Below, piece by piece: positions 34,031 to 46,500 of a stretch of DNA of 64,000 nt. Each line of letters opens with the position of its first letter. Positions within the stretch are counted from its first letter, which is position 1. The notes under the pieces are model-generated. The model was not told the origin of the DNA, searched no databases, and saw nothing but the letters and a program-made list of their open reading frames with translations. A program made the position numbers and the translations under genes. Source of the DNA: Punica granatum (taxonomy: Eukaryota > Streptophyta > Magnoliopsida > Myrtales > Lythraceae); assembly GCF_007655135.1 (NCBI RefSeq), contig NW_022204289.1:1-64000 (forward strand). The letters are read 5' to 3'.

Positions 34031-36893
34031 AGAAGTTGGAAGAGAATATCCGAGCCCTACAATCAGGCGGCTCCCGCCTTGATGCCGGCGACGGCGATTG
34101 GAGTCTTTTCCCAAGCATGCAGCTACCCCCAAAGATTAAGGTGCCTGAATTCCAGAGGTACTACGGCACGACCGACCCTCGTCACCATCTCCGTCACTAC
34201 CGGGGAAAAATGCTGCAGTACTGGGACTACGAAGAGTTTGTCATCCATACATTCCAGGATAGTTTGGCAGGAGCGGCTCTGGATTGGTACATGTCACTGA
34301 AAGCTGCAGATATCCCCACGTGGGCAGACCTCTCAAACAAATTCATCGACCAGTACAGGTACTGTGCGGAGACGCCCCCGACTCTGCTGGAGCTCAGCAC
34401 GATGGAGATGACCGAGGACCAGGGCTTCGAGGCCTATGCAGTGAAGTGGCGAGCTAGAGCGGCGAAGCACGTCCCTCCGATCAGTGAGGCACAGCAGATC
34501 CAATTATTCCACTCCACTCTTAAAGGGGCATACTACTTGCACTTGTTGGCCCACACGTCTTCATTCTCTAACCTTATCGACGCCGGAAAGAAGCTCGACA
34601 TCGGCATCAAGCTCGGCAAGATAGAAGGTCCGGTCGAGAAAAAGGAAGGAGAGTCCTCGAAGAGGGCCGCCACTGGGACAGCGGGAAACAGGAGAGGGAA
34701 AGACACGTCCGTCAATGCTGTCAACTCAGGGCGCCAGGCCCCCCAGCAATATTCTATAAGCTACACGCCCGCACCACCAGCCGCTCAAGCATATGCTCCG
34801 CCTTCGATACATTATCAACCACAACCCCCAGCGCAGCAAGTTTACTATTCCGCCCCACCGGCTTCCTTTCCATTGCCAGTCCCGCAGCAATACGCCCATA
34901 ATCATGCTTCTGCTCCTCCTCAGGCCCCGCAATACAGGCCTCCGGCTTCGAGAACTCCTCAGCCGACACAACAGGCCCCAGCCCCACAAGGTCAGCAAGG
35001 TGGCGCAACGCAAAATCGGCAGCGTAAACAGTTCACGCCTCTGCCGGCTCCGCTCTCCTACATATACCGGCAACTCCTCGCGGGTAACAAGATCCGATCG
35101 ATAGCACCTAACCCTGATTTTGACCCAACCATCCAAGATCAGAGTCGGCGCTGCGAGTACCACCAGGGCGCACCCGGTCACACCACTGACAATTGTTGGA
35201 AACTACGGGAGAGGATCCAACAGTTGATTGATGACAAGCAACTCACGTTCAACGCCGTCAAACCCCCAAACGTGCAATCAAATCCTCTTCCCGATCACGG
35301 GTCGAGCTCGGGACCCAGCATTAACATGATCGGTGTTTGCGCTATGGGAGAGTACGAGACCGGACAGGAGGCACCGGCCCCGTTTGTGATCGAATATGTT
35401 CCTGCAGAAGCTGGTGTAGGGTATGCAGGGTTTGATGCCACGCCCGCCCCATTCGTGATAGAAGTCCCGGCACGTGAGCCATATCAAGACAGCAGGGTCC
35501 CGTGGACCTACGAAGGAAGTGTTGGGAACCTCGAGAGTCAATTTAGCGTCATGGGCGTGACGCGCGGGTCGGGTCGAGTCTATGAGAATCCGAAGGTCGC
35601 AAACAAAGAGAAAGCCCTGGCAATGCCCGAAGTCACCCCGGAAGCCTCGTCCATTCCCCAGAAGAAGGTGACCGAAGAAGAAGCTGAGGCCTTCATGAAG
35701 ATAATTAAGGCGAGCGAGTATAAGGTGGTAGAGCAAATGGCCAAGTCTCCGGCCCATATTTCGCTACTCGCCCTCCTCTTGGGTTCAGAGCCACATCGTG
35801 AAGCGCTTCTAAGGGTCCTGACAGCAGCGCAGATCCCCAAAGAGACGGCTCCGGAGCGGATTGAGGAGACTATCAGTTCGATCTTCTCCAACAACATTTC
35901 ATTCTCGGATGATGAACTTCCCTCAGAAGGGTGGGCACATTCGCGGGCACTACACATTGTCTGCAAGTGCAATAACTTTATCATCGGTCGGGTCATGATC
36001 GATAATGGCTCGGCACTCAATGTTTGCCCGGTTTCCACGCTGAAGCAGATGAACGTGGACTTTAACCGCATCCGTCCGAGCAAGACTGCAGTTCGAGCCT
36101 TCGATGGCTCGCGAAGGGAAGTAAATGGAGAGATCGACCTGGTGATCGAGGTGGGTCCCTGCTCATTCGCTGTTACGTTCCAAGTCCTAGACATTCCGAA
36201 TGCTTTCAGCTTGTTGCTCGGGAGACCGTGGATCCATGCAGCTGGCGCCGTTCCTTCGTCCCTACACCAAAGGATCAAATTCATCGCAGAAGATCGACTT
36301 ATCACGGTCAAGGGTGAGGAGGACTACGCCATTTACAAGGAGACAGCTGTCCCCTACATCAGTATCGGGGACGATCAAAACCTCCCCTTCCATTCATTTG
36401 AAACAATCTCCGTCATTCGAGACTACGGAGAGATCGGTCCAACCCGCGCTGACCGCATGGTGGGGAAGGTTTTGCTGCGCCACAATTACATCCCCGGCAC
36501 CGGACTCGGAGCACATGGGCAGGGGATCAACCGCCCCATCGAGATCGAAGAGTACAAGAACAGGAGGGGACTCGGTTTTCGCCCTTCTTGTCACGAGATT
36601 ATTGAGGCTCGCAGGGGCAAGCACCTTCACCGCCTCGCTGCACGCTATGGGAAGATCAACAGGGGCATCCCGGTTCAGCCACTCTCCTACTTCTTTCCTG
36701 GGCCTCCACACATCGTCGGAGGTACTCTTGACGGTCCCCACTCGGATTCAGACAGCGAGCCTGTTGACCTGCCAAACATATGCGCCGTCACCGAGGAGAC
36801 AACTCCAGGGGCTTACATCCGCCTCGCGCAGGAAAATGAGGAACTCAACAACTGGACCTCAGTCCCGCGTTACTCGGCTGTAATCGCCGATGT
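34027..36893 (+). CDS. Gag-protease polyprotein of the Ogre-like element
   Basis: The frame runs from 34,027 to a TAA at 36,895-36,897 (956 codons). Residues about 35-200 are the retrotransposon Gag domain (YYGTTDPRHHLRHYRG, DWYMSLKAADIPTWADLSNK), which forms the particle. A Pro/Gln-rich linker covers about 240-345. A zinc knuckle C-x2-H-x5-H-x4-C follows at residues 376-390. The retropepsin active site is D659-N-G-S-A; Asn in place of Thr is usual in this lineage. A G-patch-like segment (GTGLGAHGQGINRP, GLGFRPS) lies at about 822-855. The stop codon sits inside a GTAAG splice donor, so the unspliced RNA would end here and the spliced RNA reads on into RT. The ATG at 34,027 is probably internal to the original gag, given the frameshifts upstream. 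Confidence 0.88.
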
Positions 36894-37099
36894 GTAAGGC
36901 CATCTATGTTTTGATATTCCCCGCGTGTCGGCATAGCCATAAGTCACACGACGGAAGAGGGATTCTTGTTATGGCATTCCGCCCTCATCATTAATAAAAT
37001 CCCTACATGCATTTTTCAGAATTCTCTTGTCTTCTTTCTTTCTCTCTCACTTATTCGCAGCACTTTAAATTTTCTAAGACAATTTATTTAAATCGCCAG
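36894..37099 (+). other. intron between protease and reverse transcriptase
   Basis: The donor GTAAGG at 36,894 and the acceptor GCCAG at 37,095-37,099 bound 206 bp. Removing them joins GT (36,892-36,893) with G (37,100) to restore one codon, and the following frame (37,101 onward) is exactly that of pol with no stop. A pyrimidine-rich tract lies at 37,027-37,055. A stronger-looking acceptor at 37,060 would leave a stop after about ten codons, so the 37,099 site is the productive one. Splicing between pro and RT is known for Ogre elements. Confidence 0.75.
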
Positions 37100-40000
37100 G
37101 CTCCACTCGAATCTGAGTCTTCGACGCGTCGATTCGAACCCATCCGAGGAACTCCTTGAAGAGTCCCGACCCATATACTTCGGGGAAGGACTCGACGAGG
37201 ATGGTCGAGTGCCCGAGATAGAAGAGAGTTTGCGCCGCCTTGAGAACCGCCAACTCACTTCCGTAGAGCCGACAGAGGAGATCAATGTGGGTACCGAAGA
37301 AGAACCTCGCATATTAAAGATCGGGACGGGTCTCGACCCTACACAACGAGCCAAGATGATAGAATTTTTAACCGACTACCAAGAGGTCTTTGCTTGGTCC
37401 TACGCCGACATGCCGGGCTTAGATCCGTCGATAGTCAAGCACTTCCTACCACTTGATACAGAGAGGTTTCCACCCAAGCGACAGCACTTACGGCGGCAAC
37501 GTGCCGGCCTTCTCCTCCGCATCAAAGAGGAGATCATTAAACAGATCAATGCAGGGTTTCTGGAAGTTTGCAATTATTCTGAGTGGGTAGCGAACATCGT
37601 GCCCGTGGAGAAGAAGGATGGAAGAGTTAGAGTCTGCGTCGACTACCGAGATCTCAACAAAGCCAGCCCCAAAGATAACTTTCCCCTACCTCACATTGAC
37701 GTCTTAGTCGACAACACAGCTCGCCACACGTTGTTTTCCTTCATGGATGGCTTCTCCGGGTATAACCAGATTCGGATGGCCGAAGAGGACAAGATCAAGA
37801 CGACGTTCATCACAATGTGGGGCACTTTCTGTTACCGAGTCATGCCCTTCGGCCTCAAAAACGCCGGGGCAACATATCAAAGGGCGATGGTCACGCTATT
37901 CCACGACATGATGCACAAAGAAATCGAGGTCTACGTTGACGACATGATTGCCAAATCCAAAGAAGGAGAGGACCACCTGGTTAATTTAAAACGCCTTTTT
38001 GACCGCCTCAAGAGGTACAAGCTCAGACTCAACCCGGCGAAGTGCACATTCGGCGCTAAGTCAGGGAAACTGTTAGGATTTGTGGTCAGTGAGCGAGGCA
38101 TTGAGGTTGATCCGGACAAGGTAAAGGCAATCAGGGAGCTACGTCCGCCATCGACGGCCCGCGAAGTACGAGGTTTCTTGGGACGGCTGAATTACATTGC
38201 AAGATTTATCGCAAACCTGACAGACAAATGTCAACCACTCTTTCGTCTGCTTCGTAAAAATGCGGCAATTGAGTGGGATGAGGAATGTCAGAAAGCCTTC
38301 GATACTATCAAGGCATATTTGGCTCAGCCACCAGTGCTAGTTCCGCCGACACCAGATCGTCCGCTGATCCTTTACTTGACAGTGCGCCGGCAATCCCTAG
38401 GATGCATGTTAGGGCAAGAAGACGAGTCCACGCGCACAGAACACGCCATTTATTATTTGAGCAAGAAGTTTACCGAAGGGGAGTCTAACTACCCGGAGAT
38501 TGAGAAGATATGTTGCGCGCTAGTGTGGGTCATGCAGAGACTTCGACAATACACGCTCTACCACACTATCCGCTTATTGTCAAAGGCGGATCCCCTGAAG
38601 TACTTGCTCGATAGTCCATCTTCCATGAAGAACATTTCAAAGTGGCGATGTCAGCTGACAGAATACGACATTGAATATGTGCCCCGTACATCGGTTAAGG
38701 GGCAGGCAATTGCAGATCACTTAGCGGAGTTCCCAATCGAAGACGATACGCCAATCAACTCTAATTTTCCGGACGAAGGGATTCTCCAGGTGGATAGGGA
38801 GGAGAACAAATTCGCATGGAAGATGTATTTCGACGGCGCAGTGAATTCCACCGGTTCTGGTATCGGCGCAGTGCTGATATCCCCTGACGGACGTTATTAT
38901 CCGATTGCAGCAAAAGTCGATTTTCCTTGCACCAACAACGTGGCCGAATACGAGGCATGCATCCTTGGCCTGCAAGCGGCGATCGACTTCAAGGTGAAGG
39001 AATTGGAAGTATTCGGAGATTCTATGCTTACAATCTTCCAGACTCTGGGGCAATGGAAGACGAAGGACGAGAAATTAGTGCCATATCACGAGTATCTCGA
39101 GGAGTTAGCGGAGAACTTCGAGAAAGTCTCATTCACATACACGCCGCGCCACAAGAATCAATTTGCAGATGCACTCGCGACGCTCGCATCCATGGTGAGC
39201 ATCACGAAAGAAAACCTCATTGAACCTCTCGAGATTGAGATCGCCAAAGGCCCTGCTCACTGCGACACAATCGAGGCGACCGATGAGCAGCCATGGTACG
39301 AAGACATTAAGCATTTCTTGCAAACCGGTCAATATCCTACATTCGCTAACCGTCGCGATCGAAAAACACTTCGGCGACTCGCAGCACATTATTTCCTGAG
39401 TGGAGAAACTCTCTATCGCCGTTCTTTCGACGCCACACTACTCCGGTGTGTTGACGAAGTCGAGGCACAACGTCTCATGGGAGAAATACACGAAGGGAGC
39501 TGCGGACCCCACATGAGCGGGCTTATGCTTGCCAAGAAACTCATGCGTTTAGGTTACTTTTGGTCCACCATGGAAGCCGATTGCGTCAAGCACGTCAAGC
39601 ACTGCCACTTGTGCCAAGTGTATGCCGACCAGATCAAAGCACCGCCTAACGAGTTACGCCCGATGGCTGCCCCATGGCCCTTTTCAATGTGGGGTATCGA
39701 CGTGATCGGTCCCATCAACCCCAAGGCATCCAACGGACACCAATTCATTTTGGTGGCGATAGACTATTTTACCAAGTGGATCGAGGCCGTAACGCTTGCT
39801 TCAGTTACAGCAAATGCCGTGGCACGTTTTCTCAAGCGTGACATCATTGCCCGATACGGAGTTCCCGAGACGATCATCACCGACAATGCCAAGAACCTGA
39901 ACAACAGGGTCATTGACGAGCTTTGTGAGCGATTCAAAGTGCATCACCGCAACTCCACTCCATACCGTCCCCAAATGAATGGTGCAGTGGAGGCTGCAAA

Positions 40001-40181
40001 CAAAAATATCAAGAAGATCATCGAGAAAATGACGGTGACTTACAGAGATTGGCACGAGATGCTTCCTTTCGCGCTCTTGGCATACCGAACATCTATCCGC
40101 TCTTCAACCGGGGCAACCCCGTATTCTTTAGTCTACGGCATGGAGGCCGTCCTCCAATCGAAGTGGAGATTCCTTCTATGA
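37100..40181 (+). CDS. Pol: reverse transcriptase, two RNase H domains, integrase (C-terminus frameshifted)
   Basis: The frame is open from the acceptor to TGA at 40,179. Counting from codon 37,209 as 1, RT spans about 85-260 with the catalytic YVDD at 242-245. A gypsy-type RNase H follows at about 355-460 but lacks the usual catalytic Asp context (YLTVRRQSLG), so it is probably a structural tether. A second, archaeal-type RNase H at about 538-665 keeps D542, E580, D604 and D654. Integrase has the H761-H768-C799-C802 zinc site and the D831, D892, E928 triad (D-x35-E). After YGMEAVL one base is missing near 40,151-40,155 compared with the expected reading. This shifts the frame and stops translation at WRFLL. 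The dual RNase H is diagnostic of Tat elements. The enzyme copies element RNA into DNA and inserts it. Confidence 0.93.
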
Positions 40182-40729
40182 GGGTCCTCGCCGAGACCGA
40201 ACTTGAAGAAGCAGAATGGGCGAAGCAACGTTGTGAACAGCTCAATCTCATTGACGAGAAGCGGCTAACGGCACTCTGTCACGGCCAATGCTACCAACAG
40301 AGAATGGCCCGAGCTTTCAATGCGAGAGTCCGCCATCGCGAGTTCAAACCCGGTGACCTCGTCCTGCGGAAAGTCTTACATATTACACCTGATTCTCGGG
40401 GCAAGTTCGCATACAAGTACGACGGGCCTTTTGTCGTCAAGGAAGTCTTCTCCGGAGGGGCAATTATTTTAAGCGACATGGACGGGACTGAAAATGCACT
40501 CCCAGTCAACGCCGATGCCCTCAAGAAGTACTACCCTAATTGGGTGCTTCGTCGTTCGACAGTCACTGCATGTCCCCGCAGCTGCAACTCACACTTCCAA
40601 CACTTGCCTTCTTCCGTATTCTTCAGGCTGCGCGCCCGTTTTACTTCAACACATTTTTCTATTATCAGCATTTATGCCATGTCCATCCAATCCTTCCATA
40701 TAAGAATATCTCTGAGAGAAAAAGAATAA
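40157..40729 (+). pseudogene. displaced C-terminal part of integrase
   Basis: Directly after the frameshift a different frame continues the integrase: IEVEIPSMRVLAETELEEAE, then FKPGDLVLRKV and KYDGPFVVKEVFSGGAIIL. The GDLV/GPF block is the integrase C-terminal SH3-like module. No separate start codon serves this part. The last residues beyond LKKYYPN are variable and may not be coding. Confidence 0.85.
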
Positions 40730-40734
40730 TTTTC

Positions 40735-41035
40735 CCGCTAGGTTGAAAACCTCCTCGAGGCGGCCTAGGCAAAAATTAGGGAATGAGGGGCACGACTTAA
40801 AATCCCGCAAAGGGGAGCCGTGGCAAAAGGAGAGCATGAGTTATATCCTTGCTAGGCTGAAAACCCATAAAGGGCGGTCTAGGCAAAAGTTAAAGGAACC
40901 GAGAGGTGCGATCGGACCCTATCTTGGGCAGTCGTAGCAAAAGGAGAGCATTCATGAGAGAAAAGTCAAAATAAAATACCCCGTCAGGTCGTTGCGCGTT
41001 TTGCGACCTGGGCAAAAATTAGGGGAAATTGTCGG
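40735..41035 (+). repeat. three imperfect hairpin-forming repeats after pol
   Basis: Three related blocks each begin with (G)CTAGG or GTCAGG, continue TTGAAAACC or similar, and close with GGCCTAGGC, GGTCTAGGC or GACCTGGGC followed by AAAA-TTAG. Each can pair its own ends, the third as AGGTCG...CGACCT. They are untranslated and may be RNA structures of the genomic transcript. Confidence 0.6.
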
Positions 41036-41669
41036 TTCAACCACGAAAGAGCTGCGACACCTCGTGTGGAGCTATGACAGTAGTGGTTTAGCGGTTTTCA
41101 GCGCAAGCAAACTCTCTTCGACTCTACGGGTTCAAGACATACCTCGAAATGAGTTCGAATCGTCGTATCCTTGATTTAGAGGATTCCTAAAAATCCTTCC
41201 TTTTACCTTCATGCAAAAACTCTGCGGGTCATGCCCGTCTTGCAAAGACCATTCCTTCAAGTCAAATACATGTCATACTCGGGGACGCGGTCACCCCTTA
41301 AACGGTCACTGAACCTAAATTCCTGGAATATCATTACATAGATTTCTTTACATATCGCAATTTCAGCAAGTTTTGCCCGACTGACAACGATCGTTGGTTA
41401 TCGTTTTCTTGCATACAGGTCTGAGTGTACAGATCCCGAGAGGTGTCCCCCGAGCGGGCGTATGTCTGTCTTGTTCGACAAGCCGCAGTCCCTATTCGGG
41501 TGAAGGACCCAAAAAGGAGCACACGTCAACTCCGCCAGACAAACCCATGGGCGTACGACCAGCGACAGGGCGCAGTTATCCCTGCGTTATTTCAGCACAA
41601 TACCGGCTTAACACCGAACAGATAGCCCTACGTTACCTCATAACAGTGATTCTTACTCTTGCATTCACC

Positions 41670-43390
41670 GTTCTTTGGACTTCGTGTCCTTATTTATTGC
41701 TTTCCGGACTTTGTGTCCGCATCTACTGCATTCTGGACTTCGTGTCCACATTTACTGCTTTTCGGACTTCGCGTCCAGGACTTCGTGTCCATATTTAACG
41801 CTTCTCGGACTTCGTGTCTATCTTTATCGCTTTTCGGACTTCGCGTCCAGGACTTCGTGTCCACATTTACTGCTTTTCGGACTTCGCGTCCAGGACTTCG
41901 TGTCCACCTTTACTGCTTTTCGGACTTCGCGTCCAGGACTTCGTGTCCACCTTTACTGCTTTACGGACTTCGCGTCCAGGACTTCGTGTCCACCTTTATT
42001 GCTTTTCGGACTTCGCGTCCAGGACTTCGTGTCCATCTTTATCGCTTTTCGGACTTCGCGTCCAGGACTTCGTGTCCACCTTTATTGCTTTTCGGACTTC
42101 GCGTCCAGGACTTCGTGTCCATCTTTATCGCTTTTCGGATTTCGCGTCCAGGACTTCGTGTCCATCTTTATCGCTTTTCGGACTTCGCGTCCAGGACTTC
42201 GTGTCCACATTTATTGCTTTTCGGACTTCGCGTCCAGGACTTCGTGTCCACATTTACTGCTTTTCGGACTTCGCGTCCGGGACTTCGTGTCCACCTTTAC
42301 TGCTTTTCGGACTTCGCGTCCCGGACTTCGTGTCCACCTTTACTGCTTTACGGACTTCGCGTCCAGGACTTCGTGTCCACCTTTATTGCTTTTCGGACTT
42401 CGCGTCCAGGACTTCGTGTCCATCTTTATCGCTTTTCGGACTTCGCGTCCAGGACTTCGTGTCCATCTTTATCGCTTTTCGGACTTCGCGTCCAGGACTT
42501 CGTGTCCATCTTTATCGCTTTTCGGACTTCGCGTCCAGGACTTCGTGTCCACATTTACTGCTTTTCGGACTTCGCGTCCAGGACTTCGTGTCCACATTTA
42601 CTGCTTTTCGGACTTCGCGTCCATGACTTCGTGTCCACTTTACTGCTTTTCGGACTTCGCGTCCACATTTACTACTTTTCGGACTTCGCGTCCAGGACTT
42701 CGTGTCTGCCTTTACTACTTTTCGGACTTCGCGTCCAGGACTTCGTGTCCATCTTTATCGCTTTTCGGACTTCGCGTCCAGGACTTCGTGTCCACATTTA
42801 CTGCTTTTCAGACTTCGCCTCCAGGACTTCGTGCCCATCTTACTGCTTTTCGGACTTCGTGTCCAAGATCCCGTGTCCATCTTTATTGCATTTTGGACTT
42901 CGCGTCCGCATCTTTACTGCATTTTGGACTTCGTGTCCACATTCATTGCATTTCGGACTTCGTGTCCGTGTCTACTGCATTCCGGACTTCGGGTCCTCAT
43001 TTATTGCTTTCCGGACTTCGTGTCCGCATTCATTGCATTTTGGACTTCGCGTCTGCATCTATTGCATTTTGGACTTCGTGTCCACATTCATTGCATTCCG
43101 GACTTCGTGTCTGTATCTACTGCATTCCGGACTTTGTGTCTTCATTTTCTGCTTTCTGAACTTCGTGTCCGTGTCTATTGCATTTTGGACTTCGTGTCCA
43201 CATTCATTGCATTCCGGATTTCGTGTCATCATTTACTGCTTTTCGGACTTCGTATCCGCATTCACTACATTTTGGACTTCGCGTCCGCATCTATTGCATT
43301 TTGGACTTTGTGTCCACATTCATTGCATTCCGGACTTCGTGTCCGCATTTACTACTTTTTGGACTTCGTGTCATCACTTAATGTCTTTCA
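41670..43390 (+). repeat. minisatellite in the 3' untranslated region of the Ogre-like element
   Basis: Tandem copies of a 43-bp unit run from about 41,830 to 42,880, flanked by copies of a 29-bp unit. The 43-bp unit is a 14-bp piece GGACTTCGCGTCCA joined to the 29-bp piece that starts GGACTTCGTGTCC and ends with TTTACTGCTTTTC or a variant. Nine units form a higher-order duplication: the variant CTTTACGGACTTCG occurs at 41,959 and again 387 bp (9 x 43) later. Because 43 and 29 are not multiples of three and the units lack stops, all three forward frames stay open over long stretches (up to 646 codons); these are not genes. Tandem repeats in the 3' UTR are known for Ogre/Tat elements. Confidence 0.93.
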
Positions 43391-43544
43391 AGTATGCGTC
43401 TACATTTACTAATTTATGTTTTTTTACCATTTTACAACAGGCTTACATGTTAGCACAAACGAGGAGAATGGCCAGACGATCGCCGGGACCAAACCGGGTG
43501 CTTCTCATAGTCTTTGGCTGCATCCTCTATCCGAGCACGCAACC

Positions 43545-43558
43545 AAAGAGGGGCAAGC
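43545..43558 (+). promoter_or_regulatory. polypurine tract
   Basis: AAAGAGGGGCAAGC lies immediately before the TG of the 3' LTR and is the expected primer site for plus-strand DNA synthesis. Confidence 0.8.
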
Positions 43559-46500
43559 TGTCAGCACCCAATTTCGGTCCATCGGCTCCAAGGGGGTAAA
43601 ATTGTCATTTTTCTATTTATCACTCTTTTTTTTTTAAAAAAAAATAATAAAAAAAAATAAAAAAATTAATTAATTAATTAATTAATAATATATATATATA
43701 TATAATTTTTTTAAAAAAAAAAAAAAAAAAAAAGGAAAGGAAAGAAAAGTCTCGGGCAGGGCCGGGCAAGGCCGGGCAGCATTGACCGGCTGCCCGTGAC
43801 CCGCCGGCCCTAATTCAAAAAAAAAAAAAAAAATTGTTCTGGGCAGTCCGGGTAGGCCGGGCAGCGGCAACCGGCTGCCCGCGATCTGGCCGGCCGCCCA
43901 GAATAGGAAATCGCGGATTTCGCGATTTCCTCCCCAAATCGGCTGAAATCTCGACCGAAAATTGCAATTAAAGGGGGGAAAACCTAATTCGGCGGGGACA
44001 CAAAGGAACCCACAGAAAGAAATCGTAAGATTCCTCTCGGATTGGGGAAATTTGGCAAATCGTTGCCCGATCGGAATAACGCCGGAAAACGGTGAAATTG
44101 CCTTGATTCCGACCATCCCAGCCATCAGCGAAGCCCAGATCGGAGCCGGCGCGACCCAGGCGGTGCTCAGACCCCTCACCCGATCCTTTTCGCGTCGTCG
44201 TCGCGGCGTCCAACAGCCGGAACCGCCGCTCGCGGCCGATCGGCGCCGCCAGCACCACCTTCCTTCGGAGCTCCTCACTGACGGGCTTTGGCCCACTATT
44301 TCCTTGTTGCAGGTCCAGCCCGTCAGCCCGTCAGCCGCGGCCTAAAGCTTTCCGCGGCCCAAGCCCAGCCCGACCCTAAATCCAGCCCAACCCGATCCTA
44401 AATCCAGTCCAGCCCAAGATCTCTCCGGGCGGCTTCCTCCTTCGGATAGGCTGACCGATCCGATCCGACCCGACCCGTCCGTCCGACAATCTTCGCATAT
44501 TACAGAAACGCCCCCAAACTTTTGGGTTAGGTAAAAATCTCAACTTAGCGGCATGTTTAGGGCTTTATATTAAATATCATGCTTACTTGAATGATGATGA
44601 CATGAAATAATTGCTTGTTGTTTGCATAGATTATCAAAATTATACCGAATCCGATTATTCTAATTTTCTGATTTGTTCCATTCTAGTCCTGCAACGAATT
44701 TTCATTTTTTTCAATCCTGCCCAAATTCCCAAATCAATTTTAAACCAGTTCCATGGCATTTTCGATATTTCCATCACATCCCTAATTTTTTTTCAGAATC
44801 AAATACTGCTCCAGAAAACTTTTACATTTGTTTCAATTCATTCCCTGGAGTATTTATTATTTTTTAAAATCAGCCCTAAATTTAAAAATTCATTTCAAAC
44901 ATACTCTGGGCTATTTCATTATTTCTAGCACATCCTCCGAATTTTTTAGAATTTAAAATCGCTCCGATAAACTTTTCGCTTTGTTTCAATTTAGTCCCTG
45001 CAACATTTATTCATTTTTTTTTAAAAAAAAAAAAAAACCCTGAATTTCAAAAAAATTAATTTCAAATAACCCTAGCCCATTTTATACTTTCCCGGACATT
45101 CTCCAAATTTTATAGAATTTAGAAAAAAATCATTCTCCAAATTTTTTGATTTGTTTCAGTTTAGTCCTTGAAATTTTTTTTTTTTCTGTTGCTTTATTAG
45201 TCCTTATTATTCTACGTTATGTTGTTCGATCTTATTGCAAATTTTTCGAGATAACTGGAAATTAGAGTTTATCAGGCGATCTATTATTGATCGTTTCGAC
45301 GGCTCGAAATCCAAAAAATAAAATAAAGCATTCAGCAGATTTTAATTAAACTTAATGATTTCACCAATCGGGTAAACGGGACGTTCATTTGACTAATTAA
45401 TTCACTCGACCTTAATAATTTTGCATGAATTGGTAATTAATCGGAAATACGCGTCGATAAATTGCAAATACGTGTTGACGCCTTCTTTTCAAAATTCGCA
45501 AATTTCATACTAAAATCTGAGACTCGTGATCCGATGTGACATGGACGTCTGGGAAGAACTTGCATGTTTTGACTCGAGGCCTCCTAATTTTAGGTAACTC
45601 AAGTCGGGGTGTGGAAGTTCTTTTTAGATCACTTCCGGATAGATTGACCGTTTCTTTGACTTTTTGGGGTTCTCGTATAACCCTAGAAGAATCAGGGAAT
45701 CAGTCAGCGCCGGTCACAGGCCGAGGTGGCCCGCATTGCGTAGTCTTTCTCTTTTCAAAAATAAATTTTCTATACAAAGGCAAAAAGGCGTATTTACAAT
45801 TTATTGTTATCTATGCATGATCTCGGGTAGTTAGATCGGGAATAACGGTTTAAGATACCAACATTTGACTTATTCGCATACTCGGCCTAATAGAAAACAG
45901 AATGGGAATAGCGGGCTAGGCACTAGGCTGTAGGATTCTCGTGTCAAAAATCCACATTCTATAATAACCTATCATAATCAAAGTGTCACGATACATAACA
46001 TTTTAAAATCAACCCACACATTCGAGACTTGATCACGGACACACACAGTCTGTCAGGTCCGGTAAATGATGCTGAATGCTACATGCCATTTCCGTCTTGC
46101 TTTTTACTTGTTTTAGGGTAGGATTTGTATGCCAAGATTACTCGGTTAATAATCAATTAATCCACGTAAATTTGGTGATAATAAAACCCCATTGATTGTT
46201 TATTTGAACCTACTTGTTACATCTTTTGCACTTGATTGTATTGCGGATCGAGCCCGATCCTTTAGGACTCGATTCACATTGGGTCCAACGCCCATAACCG
46301 ACGATCATGGGTCCAATGCCCTTATACATCGAGAGCACACTTTAATTTCAATTTCAGTCTTTTCAAACTACACGGCGAGCACGAGTGGAATAATTACCGA
46401 AATGCGAACCGACCGGGATCCAATTGTTATAATTTGTATTTTATTTATTTGAGAGAACAATGTGAGGATTTATGTTGTATGTTTTATTAATGTAAGAATC

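Noticed and set aside
37027..37060. Acceptor at 37,060 as the main splice site
   Set aside because: It has the better pyrimidine tract, but joining there gives a TAA after about ten codons. Only the AG at 37,099 keeps the RT frame.
41670..43390. CRISPR-like array
   Set aside because: Regular repeats are present, but there are no unique spacers and the context is a plant retrotransposon.
41659..43599. Long plus-strand open frames of 646, 494, 270 and 236 codons
   Set aside because: They are all produced by the 43-bp and 29-bp tandem repeats, which have no stop in any forward frame. The peptides are low-complexity, 43-residue-periodic and frame-shifted copies of one another.
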